Source: Alisma plantago-aquatica
Lineage: Eukaryota; Streptophyta; Magnoliopsida; Alismatales; Alismataceae
Assembly: GCA_963693085.1 (NCBI GenBank)
Contig: OY856409.1
Span: 507,709,803-507,773,802 of the forward strand
Direction: 5' to 3'
DNA: 64,000 nucleotides
Under the pieces are notes generated by a model. It saw only the letters and a program-made list of their open reading frames with translations, was not told the DNA's origin and did no database searches. This document shows positions 34,762-47,194 of this stretch, in pieces. A program made the translations under genes and the position numbers. Positions within the stretch are counted from its first letter, which is position 1. Every line of letters begins with the position of its first letter.

Positions 34762-37669
34762 ATAATCTTTCTTGAAAAATAGGATTTAAATACTAATTTC
34801 AACAATTGGTTTGAAATGACTTCTTAAAAGTGTTGTCCTTTGGGATTTGACCCTTTATTATCCTACAATTCATTTGTCCACATGTGGGTGAGCTAGTACC
34901 CATTGTATTAAAGTCTTTAATACCTAGGATAATCCTTTTAGGGAATTTGTGTGTGCAAATAACTCGCATCAGTAGTCTAAGGATGGTTATATTTCTAGGA
35001 CAAAATGCTTTGAAGTGGTATAATATATAGCACACCAAACTTGACCTTATACCCCTGGGAAACTTGATCTTAAGGATTTGATGCCTTAAGGCTTACTTCA
35101 AGAATAAACCCAAAACATGGTAAATGGTATACCCTTCTAGACCTATACAAGATCCTTAAGTAAGTAGTTATATTGAATATGTATAGTTGGTTAAGGTATC
35201 TTTAACATGCTTAGAATATAATATAGGAATCATATAATGTGCAAGATTAGTCCATTTTCACCCTTTACCTTGATAGGTTGGAATAGGAAGTAGTTAGTTC
35301 TTAGATGGTCAAAGTAGAAGAACTACAAATAATTAAACTTCCATGTAAAAAATCCTAGATCATATAGTGTTAATAACTTATACACTAAAAAAACTTATAA
35401 ATTATAATTCATAAATATGTAATAATATATGGCAAATATAATGAATAATACATGCATATAAATATGTTGATGTGTCCCCAACCCTCAATATATTGGCCTT
35501 TCATGGTCGAGTGGTGAATCTTAGTTGTGAAGATTCTTATATGCTTGTTTATGGATCCACTGACCCCACTTGGTAATCTTTGCATGTTCTCAGTCATAAT
35601 TTTAGATCATCTAAATTTTATCTTGCATGTCCTATCCGCATGTGTAATTTGTCTATTCATAACAAGAGGTAGTCACACCATGTTTTTAGGCATTGAATTT
35701 CATTTCCTTTCCATGTATAATGTTTTAGATACCAGGATTTATTCCTCGTTAGGCATTGGGTTTTATTTCCCTACCACATATAATATTAGGCACTAGGTTA
35801 TATTCCCCTACCATGCACTAAGGTTATACTTCTCTTGCAAAATCTTTATTTCAGAATGAGGTTTTCTTCCTCTTTCCATACGGTATGGAATATATGGGTT
35901 CCTACATTGATTTTTACTATATGCTAGTCTATTTTACAATCAACATGTAATTGTTTATGTTTGTGATATTATTGATGTGACATTGATTTCGGCAAGTTAT
36001 TCTCTCATTGATTATCTCTTAAAATGAAACACTTTTGTATTTGTTGTTGCATGGTTCATCCATTTGGATGATTTGATATCGTTCTTTTGATTTGGGAAGC
36101 CTTTGTAAGTTTATTATTGTCCTTTTTCCCTAGTATTGCAAAATCTCTATTTGCATGCACATACCAGCCTTTATACTGAAAATTTCCAGCTGGTCTTCTT
36201 TTGTGGGGTATGCTTACACCCATTTGGTGAAAATGACAGTGGAAGGATGACCATGTGGACCATGACCTTCCCAATGTAGTTGTTTTGTGGGAGATAGATT
36301 TGAAGTAGCTTGGACTTCCCTTTTCTTAGATGTTGAAGTTTTTGCCTTCTTGTAAACCCCAAAGTGGGATATTATTATGCGAACTTATAAATTGAAATTA
36401 TTCACTATATATAATCCACTTCTACATATTGGTCTTTATGATAAGCTTATGATAGATTGCATCAGTTATTCATCCATTGGGAAAAAAATTGGTGTGTGTT
36501 TTCTGTGGAAGATGACTCTTAAATGATTTGGTAAGTAGTGCTTCCCCTCTTAAGACCCACTCCTTATAGTCTTGAGTAGCGTGATATTTACACTTTCCCT
36601 GAGTCACGTAGAATGTCTACAAAATGTAATTTACTTTAGAGTATGGTATGTTAAAACATCATGGATCCTAAGGTTAATTTAGCAGTTTTCTTTGGATCAA
36701 CATGCTCACTTCCTCGCAAACTACTAACACACCTGATACCACTATCCTCCTCTTCTTTTTTATTATATCTTTGAGGAATTTTTCTTAATAAGGAATATGC
36801 TCAAGGGCTTCCGCCAGAGGGATATGACACACAATCTACAAAATATATCAAGGAACTTCTTGTATTGAATTTGCTTTGATCTTCTTTAGGCTATTTTTAA
36901 AGGAAATTGATATCACTGGATTTAGGACATGATGTTGGTGATTTGGTTCATAAGTGGATCTAGGTGTTTTGATTTCCCTTACAATCCACATTAGGGACAC
37001 CCTCCTCGTTTACCCTTTTGAGTTGTTGTTGCACCACCACCTCCTATCAAACTGTATCATGAACATCATTAAAATTATTTTGGTGATAACCTTCATCATT
37101 CCCTATTGCATATGTCTCTATCACCTTCCCACTACCTAATGAGACTTCCTTAACATGTTAATTGTTTTGTGGATCATTTGTAGTTCCTTGGGAACATGTA
37201 TTGCTATATACATAAAAATATAACATGTTAGTAATCATGTAAGAAATCAGTGCCTCAAGGCTCCTTATTTGAGAGTACATTATTTTCTTCCCCGGACACA
37301 AAATTTCAAATAGGTCTCATCTTTAGGAATTTCCAAAATTGAATTCCATCCTATAAAGATGGCTTGGGCTTCCTCATGATACATCTTTATTAGCATTATG
37401 TTGCTTCTATGGAGATACTTCCTCTTGTGATAGGTCATGTAGGAAATTATTGAGATCCTTCCAAGGAAATTTTGGAATTTTTTCACCAATAGTGATCACT
37501 ACTCCTAATCTTTAGTTATTAGATATACACACACTCTTCATCATCCTTTTATGGTTTGGAGTTTGTTATTCCAAACTGTTTATTAAGCTTGTTGATCTGT
37601 AGCTTGAGTTCCTTTATTTCTCTTGCTTGCATACCACTCTTTCCTCATCTTGTGGTTTCACACTCCTCA
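34762..37669. other. AT-rich intergenic sequence, no gene seen
   Basis: Frames are all 90 codons or shorter, overlap in antisense, and match nothing known to me. Part of it (36.9-37.5 kb) probably continues the decayed minus-strand gag element to the right, but no motif confirms this. A degenerate tandem repeat lies at 35677-35835. Confidence 0.5.
35677..35835. repeat. Degenerate tandem repeat, about 40-50 bp unit
   Basis: The consensus-like core TAGGCAYTGGRTTTTATT, then TTCCCTACCA and a TATAAT-rich end, recurs three to four times with decreasing fidelity. Confidence 0.5.
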
Positions 37670-38305
37670 CTCTATTACTGAGTTGTGGCCCTATTTTTCA
37701 ACAAGAATCCTACCCCTGCACCATCAAATGTGTCCCTCTTCCCTTTGATTAGACCAAATTTAAATATTTTTTCTTGGTTAAAGAGATCAATATCATGATG
37801 CGGGGACTTACTGAGCATATCCTGGGAACATTACCATTCCTCCAAATATAACTCATCATATTATTTCTTAAAGTTGTGAATTTTTCCTACAAGTTTACTT
37901 GTCTTTTTTGGAGTAAAGTAGCACTTATAGAAAGTATCAATCATTTGGTTCTATTTCTCAACAAATTATGGCTATAAACCTTGGAACCATGTCTTCTGCC
38001 TATCGATATGAGAAAATGGGAATAGTTTTAAATAATAATTGTTGCATCCACCCTATCAATCTTCATACTCACAACTTTTGACAAAGTTCTTGATGTGTTG
38101 CATAGGGTATTCATTGGTCTCTCCATGGAATGTTTGAGACTTAACCAAAGATACCAAGGGGGATCAATCATGTAACTCCTGACATTCATAATATGTCATT
38201 TAATTGGACTAAATTTTGTAGTAGTAGATGATTCCTTGATTCTTTCCCTGATGGTTTGCCTTCATCTTCCCCTGCATGGTCATCATCATCATTGTTATTA
38301 GACAT
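37670..38305 (-). pseudogene. Athila/Tat-type gag remnant
   Basis: Translating the minus strand with frame shifts recovers a plant Ty3/gypsy gag series. A start MSNNNDDDDDHAGEDEG (Met codon at 38303-38305) is followed by GETNEYPMQHIKNFVKSCEY, FPFSHIDRQKTWFQGL, FYKCYFTPKKTSKLVGKIHN, then SKSPHHDIDLFNQEKIFKFG. These match, in order, the family's ...DP..HL..F, FPFSL.D.A..W, FF...K...L...I..F and CPHHG/IP positions of Retrotrans_gag domains. Several stops and at least two frame changes break it. It lies downstream (minus sense) of a PBS-like site at 38601-38619 and an LTR-like block, so gag, PBS and LTR are in the expected order. No matching pol is attached. Confidence 0.68.
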
Positions 38306-38600
38306 TTCCAATTCTTCTAAAGTTGAACCATTGGTTCTTCGGGCTGAATATTGATTTGTCTTAATTCTCTAGTGGTACCATTTGCACTAGTGGCGGTGAC
38401 ATGTCTGGATCTCCATACTCTATGGAGCGAGTATTAATCATAAATAAGTACTTTAAACAAAAGAAAGATTGTGATTCACAAGGTACATAAATCCAAAAAA
38501 AATCTTAACTTTTAATGAGTATATAGAAAAATAAAAAGTAAAAAGATAAAATAGCCTAGGGTGGCCGATCTTAATACTCATAGTTCTAGTGTTTCCAATT

Positions 38601-38619
38601 CTACAACAATGGTGCCAAA
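38601..38619 (-). other. Degenerate PBS of the Athila/Tat-like element
   Basis: The minus strand reads TTGGCACCATTGTTGTAG, a recognisable decay of the TGGCGCC..TTGCCGGGG type PBS used by plant Athila/Tat elements. It lies about 300 bp upstream of the gag start. Confidence 0.5.
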
Positions 38620-38623
38620 CATA

Positions 38624-39951
38624 TGACACTCGTATATTGTCCACCTAAAATGCTAGTGGACGTGTTGAAGTAATGCTAAATTTTGTGTGTTTGGGTGTAA
38701 AACACAAGGTATTGTGAATCTAGAGAATACCAATAACTAAGATCAAATCATCTAGGCTAATAGAAACAATAGGGTTAATTGATTGCAAATTAAAAACTAT
38801 AATTAACAAAGAAGTTAAGTAAATTGTTGTGAGATATGATAAATGGATTATCTAGGACAATCGGTTTCACCATGATGTAATTTATACTTGATTTCAATCT
38901 AGAAACAAATTAACATTCCAAAAATTAGGGATTTGCAAATTGTATTACCCACTTTTGTATTGTTAAATACCATTTAGTCTAGTGAAAAATCTGATTTCAT
39001 AGAGAAGTAGTAAAAGATTAAATAATTAATGATATCTCTCTAGATACTTAACCTCACAATTTTTACCTACTATCACAATGTACTATTAACTATGTTGATG
39101 TTAATATTTCCATTGTTTAAACATGCTTTCAAAGTGAAGGAACATCTTGAGCATGATCATGGTGATCAATCATGGATATGGCACGACGAGGGATATTATA
39201 TTTAATTCCAAGAAATGAAATTTATTTCTAGATAAACATTTTCAAGTACAAAATTAACACTTGCTTACTATTGGTTCCTAGAGTAGAGGGGATTATACCC
39301 GCATGTTGAAAATGGTAAAATAGTAAATTTTAGAGAAGAAAAATATGAGAAAAATTAGATGGAAGTGGAACAATGAATAATGACAATCCCCTCCAAAGAT
39401 GAGCATGAGCATAAGATGTTTGGGACTTAAAATCACTTCCCGATGGTGATGGGATGTTATTCTCTCCAAATTCTATCATTTTTGTCTCTCCTTGTTTTAG
39501 TCTAGGGTTGGCTATCCACACATATATGATATCTTTTAATAGTATACATGGCTTAGATTTTATAGAACCCTCAGTCCCCAAGGAAACATCCAGATGGTTG
39601 ATTTTCATTTTGAATATTTTTGTGTCTGTGACACTGACTTGCTTGATTCCTCGTATGGACTGGAGAATGTCACTACCACTAAAAGGGTAGTGGGAAACAC
39701 AAGAAGCTAGTATGATCTTCAGGGTGCTATGTCTGTGGCACCGAGAGTAGTCTCAGTGATATCGACTTTTGCTAATACATTCCCAGTCTTGTTGTATGTC
39801 ACTAGTATCGACTGGCAAGACGGTTCCCTGACTTGTTGAGTATATCCAAAATGCCTAAAATGCACATATCTTTTATTATATTAAGTTATCAAATGATAGT
39901 GTAGAGAACTAATCATTTTAAAATATGAAATTGATGGAAGAAAGTATCACA
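38624..39951 (-). repeat. Probable 5' LTR of the Athila/Tat-like element
   Basis: Block between the PBS-like site and a GTATCACA end (39944-39951) that resembles the GTATCACA end of the LTR at 52563. It also shares an AGGACAAT..GTTTCAC segment (38851) with the LTRs at about 45853 and 55893, suggesting distant relatedness. The boundaries are inferred and no second LTR is seen. Confidence 0.38.
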
Positions 39952-41330
39952 TGTTGGTTTTGTCTAATATTAGAAAAAATGCCTACTTTTATGAAGAAAT
40001 GTCCCTAAAACCCCCATAAAAATAACCTATAAAATCACAAAATTTTATTATTACAACTTTTTACTTTTTCTCACTAAGGACGTGAGTCAGCGAGATAGTC
40101 AAGCGTGTATTGAATAAGAACTACAAAAGTAGGGAAACATGTCTGAAGTCCTAAGAAAACCAAGAACTCTTAGAATGGTTCCCAAACACTCTAGGGAAAT
40201 GAATGGATAATCTGGTATAAGAACATGCCTTATGAAAAAGGATAACATAATATTCACATGACCATATATACTCAAGCTTATTCCTCTAATGAATGGTAGG
40301 TCCACCAGTCCATCCTTTGAAGAAAAAGAAACACATGCACTTTTTACCAACTACTTATGTTTTCCCTCATTCGATTCTAATGTAGATCAAATGAGAACTA
40401 GCTAGAGTGTTATAAGGGATGTCATATATGATCCTAACTAAACTTCAAATCTTCGAGCAACTAATTTTCACTCTAAGGGATGGATGGTCATCCAGCTATA
40501 ATCCCTAGCATTGTCTTTGTCTGACATAACCCTATTTGATCACTTTACTCCCAACCTTGTCCTTTTATAATTGACTCCATAATAAGAAAATATATTTCCT
40601 ACGTTGTTCACCCTCCATGATGTTCACTATAAAATCCTTGATGAGTCTCACCTTTTTGGTCTTTATTTTCAATCCTATAGTTTTCACTATTATCTCGAAC
40701 AATGTCTAGAGAGGGGAAAACTATTGATTCCCAATTGTCGGTCATTCTTTCAAATATCAAGACTAGATATGCTCTCTATCTTTTAATGGAGTTCATCTTG
40801 TTTATTCCACATTTCCAGCCTATTTTTATCCACGCTTTTAACACATTTTCCACATTTTATAGATTTCTATGCAAAAGGTATTTGTCTATGTACTTGAGTG
40901 TGATTAACCATTAGATTCAACTTTGATAATCTTTTTCTAATAAGTTTCTTAGATGGATTATTTTATGTAAATTATTTAGTTTAATTGTCTGAGTCACAAA
41001 AATCCATATCTTCTTGATAACAAGGAATACACAATCATCTAGTTTTATTCTATTCTCTTCCATCATTATTTATTGGATATTATTCCACATATGAATCAAT
41101 CTTGTATGTCAAATTGTGTTTACCAAAACACCTCATTCCTAAAGAGTCCACAAACTTGGATAATGAAATTCACTTTTCTACTACCTGGGATACCTAGGAG
41201 ATCTACACAATCAACAAGATACAAGATGGAAGAACCACCAGATTTGCCACGTATCTACCCCCACAAATGGTTGAAATTTGTAGCCCTATGCCATAATATT
41301 TGCTTGAAACTGCAAACCCTAATTCTATCT
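39952..41330. other. AT-rich sequence, nothing recognised
   Basis: No domain, RNA gene or repeat structure visible. The small frames here (103 codons or fewer) are scattered on both strands and have no supporting features. Confidence 0.45.
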
Positions 41331-42025
41331 AGTGGTGGGCATAGTTTGGTTTGGTTCAATCTACCACTAAAGCTGCAAACCTAACCATACAAATCAGTTT
41401 GTAAAAGTTTTAGACTGAACCAAACCATTCCCTAGTCCAAAAACAAACCAAACTGAACTATGGATTTGTGGTTTGGTTCAGTTTTAGTCTGGTTTCAAAC
41501 TATTATATGAGAAACTATAAAGATTTATACTAAGAATTTTACAAAAAGTTCAACTATTTATTATCATATTAATCATTGCATCTAGCATTATAAACAAACT
41601 TTATATTATAAAACATAATCTATAAAATGGTAATATAAGAACACATATATAAACTATAAGTATATTGTGTTAAAAAAACTTCAAATAACTATGTTTATAC
41701 CACATACTCTAAAGCCTTGTAAGTCTTAGTTTCATTTGTCTAGATTTATATTTACATATTAAAATGTACAAACTTATAAGTATCATAAAATTTAGTTTAG
41801 ATAAGTATTTTTATGATATATATATATATATATATATATTAATAATTTATAGATATATGTATTGGTTTGGTTAAACGACACCCTCAAGTGAATCAAACAA
41901 TTATTTCATGGTATAAAAAATTTTGGAACCAAACCAAGCCATTCACCCCTATAAAACCAAATTGAACTAGTAGGTTTGGTTTGGTTTGGTTTGGTTGAGT
42001 TTAATCATCTGTTTTGGTTTCTAGC
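41331..42025. repeat. GGTTTGG-rich inverted-repeat element (MITE-like)
   Basis: Starts TAGTGGTGGGCATAG and is rich in GGTTTGGTT on one side and AACCAAACC on the other. One perfect 13-bp inverted pair is CTGAACCAAACCA (41415-41427) with TGGTTTGGTTCAG (41469-41481). The segment GCCATTCACCCCTATA near 41940 could be the inverse of a GGGGTG terminus. No transposase is present. The exact ends and any target duplication are unclear. Confidence 0.5.
41816..41839. repeat. AT microsatellite
   Basis: Uninterrupted alternating AT/TA run of about 24 bp inside the GGTTTGG-rich element. Confidence 0.9.
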
Positions 42026-43059
42026 ACATACCTCATTCTATCCTACAAATGCTCCTTGTACTTTCCATATCATCTTAAACATATTGAATCTCCTAAATCT
42101 AGAGATGAAACTACCTCCCTCTTTATTTGTATTATCTTGAGTGACCATAGGATCTTTCCTCTAGCTTAACTTCTTTTCAAATTTTGCTAGGCTGCAAAAT
42201 GATAATTATTTACATTTCACTAATCTCAAATGCTACATGCCTATTTATTTTAACTATTACAGCAATAGTAGCTCTATCACTCCATTTTTTATCTTAACTA
42301 TTTAATCAAAAGTTCTTAAACATCTCATCTATATCAAGTGAATGATCAAGTTCTACCTTCAAGGGATGTAATTTATGATCTCACTTTATAAAATTTATAT
42401 AATATATTAAATATTTCTCATAGCAAATTTCACTCTTATTATCTCTTCTTGTATTTCTCACACTGGTCTCAACCGCCCGAGATGGGTATCTTTGGAGTAA
42501 GATAATGAGGTGATCAGGGCCTAACAACATAAGAAATAACATCTTTAGGGAGATGATGGAAATCCACGACCATCTCCAACCCCAAGATCTACAAATCAAA
42601 AATCCATTTTTACATGTTTTTCAATTGGTTTTCTTTAGTTAAACAAGAGCTATAATTTAAAACTAAGGAATATGAAAATTTTCAATACTAATTTTGGGTT
42701 AGGTGGGGGTCCTAACACTTTCCTCACTTGTAATAGGATTTCCAATTTTTTTCCTAGACCATGTTTTCCATTTCTTCTTCTGCACAAGTTGAATTTAGTT
42801 TTTCTAGCATTTTTTGCACATTGAATACAAGTCCTCATTTCCCCATTTTTATTATATAACATGGTGGCGACTCCTAACTTTTTATTTTAATTGTTTCATT
42901 TTTTATATGTGACCACCAAATTAGGTTTATGACATTTTTTGGTAGCTAAGACATAGTCTATATGGGGATAATAGGCAGCCTCGAACCAAAGAAAAAACCC
43001 AAAACCTTAGTAATTCCAAGAAATCACACATTCCAATTCACTTAAATCTCATCCACGTC
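42026..43059. other. AT-rich sequence with a possible gypsy fragment
   Basis: No gene. ATGGTGGCGACTCC (about 42861) resembles the leader context of some plant gypsy elements; this is weak and unsupported by flanking LTRs. Two minus-strand frames of 70 and 72 codons (42381-42599, 42650-42862) carry no known motif. Confidence 0.35.
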
Positions 43060-44558
43060 ATCTACATTGTTGTTAGACTTGATTGGAAGGAAATGAGAAT
43101 AATTACTAAAGCGATCAATAACATCCCAACTTGCATGATATCTACTCTTAGTTCTTGAAAAACTACTCACAAAATCCAATATTATCTTTCCCTAACTCTA
43201 CTCAACTATCTTGAAGTATGATGAACACCACTAGGTCATTGATGCTCAGCCTTAATCTATTGGCATGCCAAACACCTTGGTACAAATATAGTTATACCCT
43301 TCTCCATATTCTTCCACCAATAATTCAACTTTAATCTTTAAACATATTCATTGAACCTAAATGAACTATAAGCATAGATCCATGTTTTATGCCATGATCT
43401 CACTATGGTAATTTACCAACAACAAGAATAAACAATTTGACATAGAAAATGAATTTCTCCATCATCTCTATAAGAGAAGTCTAATTGTGTCTTTTCTACA
43501 TGCCCACTTCATATCCTTCAGATCTACGCTAACTACTTGTCAAAATAGGCATATTCACACAAACCTTATTCCTCAAGAACCTTATCATCTTCATCAAGTA
43601 GTTGAAGTCTCTAACTGGAGAGATAATCCAGTTCTTTCTTTATTGAATATCAAACTACTCACACACATGTTTTTCTTCCTACTCAAAGCATCAGTGACTA
43701 TATTTGTCTTACCCAACTGGTTATAAAAGCTAAGTTGTTGTATTTTTGATACTCCATACATCATATTTGTTTAGAAAAATCATTTTGTGTCAATAAATAA
43801 AGAAGGCTCTTATTTTAAGAAACACTTCAAACTGAACATCAAAAGATAGTGTCATTAGATTTTCAACACATAAAAAATAGAAGCTAACTCCATATCATGT
43901 TACAACCTCAATTCTCATGAGGCATAAGCGATGATGTTTCCATATTAAATTGAAAGTCACATTAACCCTTTTCTAGATGCATTTTTTATGATGACATAGG
44001 GTTCTCCCTCAACTAGCAAGGCAATAATAGGTGTAGTTGTGAGATTCTTATTCAACTCAAGAAAAACTAGACTCAAACTCAGGATCTAATACAAAATTAT
44101 GAATAAGTGTAGTAATATGTGAAGCTAATTTGGAGAAGTCCTGCATAAACCTCAAGTACTAGCCAATAAGACCAAAAAAGCTACATAAATGAAGGATTTG
44201 TTTAGAGCATGTCACTTCATCACAACCTCAACCATAGTGAGGGTTAATAGAAATGTGACCATCCACAATCACATACCAACAAACTTAACTTCATGCTCAC
44301 AAAATCTCTAGTTAGAAATTTTGCATAGAACTTTTGTTCTCATAAAGGTTGCAAACATATTCTTAAGTGTTAACGGTGCTTCTCCATACATTCAAAGTAG
44401 ATAAACACATCATCAATCAAAACCACACCAAAACCATCTATAAATTTAAATAAACTGATTCGTCAAGTCCATCAAAGCATCCACATCATGACCAAGAAAT
44501 AATAATGCACATAGAGAGTATGAAAGACAATTTTTGGGATGTCGTAATCCTTCATTCA
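43060..44558 (-). pseudogene. Chromovirus pol remnant: RT core, RNase H, integrase start
   Basis: On the minus strand, with many stops and shifts, the order of a Ty3/gypsy pol is preserved. IPKIVFHTLYVHYYFLVM (RT, pre-catalytic) starts near 44558. GFGVVLIDDVFIYF follows, with the catalytic IDD. HLRICLQPL and QKFYAKF come next, then GEPYVIIKNAS, the RNase H start where the first catalytic Asp is now Asn. A decayed HPGKANVVADALSRK-like block is near 43690. FVPRCLACQ-IKAEHQ-PSG is the integrase zinc-binding HHCC end, near 43250-43300. These are diagnostic of chromoviruses, whose pol copies element RNA and integrates it. The copy is clearly dead. Everything amino-terminal to the first RT block is missing here, but a matching upstream half occurs at 59551-59913. 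Confidence 0.78.
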
Positions 44559-45573
44559 CACTTAATTATGTTACTTATTAGATCAATCCTTAGGAAGAAA
44601 CATGTTGTGAAATCCCACCACCACAAGAGAGATATTAATAAAAAAAATCACAGTTAAAACTTAAAAACAATGTTATTAATTAAACCTCTTAGAAATTCAG
44701 ATCATTAAATTTTCCATTCCTTGACAACAATAATATTGTCAAACTCAAAATCTTATAAAAAAATATATCCACAATCATATATGCATCATTAAAACAAATC
44801 CATAGATGTTCCAGAATTACATACAGGATGTTACTACAGAGCATGGACATAAAATCATACAATTCATATAACTATGGATTTAGAGTCCATGGACAAATGT
44901 AAAGATCTCATGTTGGATAAACATATGACAAAACCTGCACGCCCATACCTTAGTGTACATCTACAGTGCTCAACCTTTACCCCTATACATACCCTTCACT
45001 TAATCTCAAGTGAGGTCATGTGAACATCACCTACCTTTGAAACTCCTTCACAAAGACATCACATGCCTTCTTTCCTAAGAACAACTCCCACCAAGTTGAT
45101 CTTATCCTTCACTACTAGTAAAACTCTTATAATCACCTAAAAGTTGTGGAGAAACCATAGAGTGAGACTCCAAGTCTTGATCATATAACATATGAGACAT
45201 CTATTACTTACCTAAGATATTAAATATTATGTGGAGAAAATGACCATGTGGATATGATAACAGTCAGTGTACTTAAAAGTACACACTTGTCATACTATAC
45301 TTGCATCCTCATAATTACATGTTAGATATGCTTCAGTAAATCTTACATCTAAATCACATCAATGACTATCATAAAATAAACCTAAACATATATTCTAATC
45401 TTCTAGATTACATATTTTATCATTCCCTAGATAGATTGAGTGGTACCACTCAATCTACTAGCTACATTCTACTAAAACATTATTTCTATCCATATAAAAT
45501 CTATGGATATCAAATGTTCATTATATATCATTGAAAATTCAGTGCAAAGTGAGGTAACCAAGAGGTAGAGAGT
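44559..45573. other. AT-rich sequence, no gene seen
   Basis: No coding signature. TTGTGAAATCCCACC (about 44605) and CAGGATGTTACTA (about 44827) resemble LTR edge motifs of chromoviruses but are too weak to call. This stretch separates the pol remnant from the nested element to the right. Confidence 0.35.
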
Positions 45574-46071
45574 TGCGAAGTTATTGTACTAACAAATTCA
45601 CTTAGGGAGAAGTCCCTAAGGTTTTACCTAAACAATGTCCAATAATTACCACCCTCAAGTGGATGGATCTTATCACAATATAGATTTTGGATCAAACCCA
45701 ATAGACAACTTTATTATGAAAAAAATGGATTTATTAATTAACTAAAAAAGAATTTATATGGATGATTGATTGAAGGTTTTTTGAAAAAAAATTGATAAGC
45801 GAGAAAAATAAATTAAATTAAGCATGAGTTGATATTTAACAATGATAAAATTACTGGACAATCAATTTCACTGACAGTACCTATGTATCCACTTTCTCAC
45901 ATTGCATCACTCTCTCGTAAGATTGTAACATTGCTACCAAAGTAATTATATATCCTTTTGGAGTATAGAATCTCTCAAGAATATATTTTCCCATAAGATT
46001 GATATCATGTTACCTATGGATCTCAAATCTATCATCCCAGAACACACATTTCCACGGGCGTATTTAGGATT
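45574..46071 (-). repeat. 3' LTR of the LARD-like element, part 1
   Basis: Aligns by eye with the left part of 55627-57141: shared landmarks include ACAAATTCAC, AGGACAAT/TGGACAAT..TTTCACTG, CATTGCATCACTC and CCCATAAG. The alignment stops at GGATT where the copia LTR begins. Confidence 0.68.
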
Positions 46072-46289
46072 TATTAGTATATATGGTATATGTGTTATGT
46101 TTTTTTGTGTGTTTTGTTATGCATTAAGATGTGTTGTGTGTTTTTTTATGGGCTTTAGACTTGTCTTATCTTTATCTTTTATTTTATCCCATATTTCCTA
46201 ATTTTGTTTCTTGCTTACTCTCTTATCATATAAGAGAGAATGTGTGGTATTCATTTTATATATATCATATAAGTTTTTATTATTTTATA
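46072..46289 (+). repeat. copia 5' LTR (218 bp)
   Basis: Shares with 51318-51534 the run TATGTGTTAT, then TTTAGACTT, ATCCCATAT and CTTACTCTC in the same order. The expected TG start has decayed to TA (TATTAGTATATAT). Confidence 0.8.
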
Positions 46290-46301
46290 TGGAATATCAC
46301 A
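46290..46301 (+). other. copia PBS (decayed)
   Basis: TGGAATATCACA directly after the LTR; an altered TGGTATCAGAGC. Confidence 0.55.
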
Positions 46302-46325
46302 TATTCAATCCCCCTTAATCCTAAG

Positions 46326-46866
46326 CCCCAACACCACCACCCTCTCTTCCCTCGCTACCATCACAACCAATACTCATCAACCTCCAACACTTTCCATAGC
46401 TCCACACGCCCATTGACCTCCATCACCTTCAAACTCCATCACCTACACCACCTTCATCAATGTCCAACACCGCATAAACCTCCCATCACCATCAACCTCC
46501 AACCCCATCAACCTCCACCAAATCGACTTCCAACACCCCATCAACCTCCACCACCTTCACAACCCTCCAAAACCCCATGGACCTCCCATAACCATCAACC
46601 TCCAACCCCATCTACCCTCACATCATCGACCTCTAGCACCCCATTGACCTCCACACCATCTACCTCAACCCCATTGACCTCTACCCCATCACCCTCTACT
46701 CCATCGACCTACATTCCTTATCGACCTACATCCCATCAACCTCCACCATCATCGACCTCAATCCATCGACCTCCACCCTTCATGAACCTACATATGTCGA
46801 CCTCCACCCCTCATCAACCTACATGCCATCAACATCCAACCCGTCGACCTCTACCCAATCGACATG
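46326..46866 (+). repeat. C-rich minisatellite in copia leader
   Basis: About 540 bp of imperfect repeats on the theme CCCATCAACCTCCA (14-15 bp), with very few G residues on the plus strand. The 260-codon frame over this region (46131-46913) encodes only Pro/Thr/Ser/His-rich repeat peptide and is not a gene. Confidence 0.75.
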
Positions 46867-46993
46867 TCTTAATACTTCCATCTATTTCCAAAAATTTCAT
46901 GTTGAAGACCTAAAATTACTACCTTTTTTGTCTTCTATGCCACATGCTGGAGTAAACTCACATTGTGGCAACGTAGGTCCTACTTTTCTCTCT

Positions 46994-47155
46994 ATTTCCC
47001 CTATATCGGTTTTTTAGAACTACTGATCTAGATCTACTTCTTTTTACTTCCCCTATGGGGGTTTCTCGAATCTATTGATCCAGATCTACTACTACACTCT
47101 ACTGCCTCTATGCGGGTTTCTTAGATCTACTGATCCAGATCTATTATTCTACTAC
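46994..47155 (+). repeat. Three tandem copies of a roughly 52-bp unit in copia leader
   Basis: Each unit has a CCCCTAT or GCCTCTAT start, a GGTTT(C/T)TT middle and a CTACTGATCCAGATCTA end. Confidence 0.65.
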
Positions 47156-47194
47156 TACTACTTCTTTCATATATGCATCATCACTCTGGCTTCT

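Noticed and set aside
39330..39690. Paired antisense ORFs of 92 and 78 codons
   Set aside because: They overlap each other on opposite strands inside the inferred LTR of the Athila/Tat-like remnant; no known domain.
46131..46913. A 260-codon Pro/Thr/His-rich ORF
   Set aside because: It lies over the copia 5' LTR end and the C-rich minisatellite; the peptide simply mirrors the repeat.
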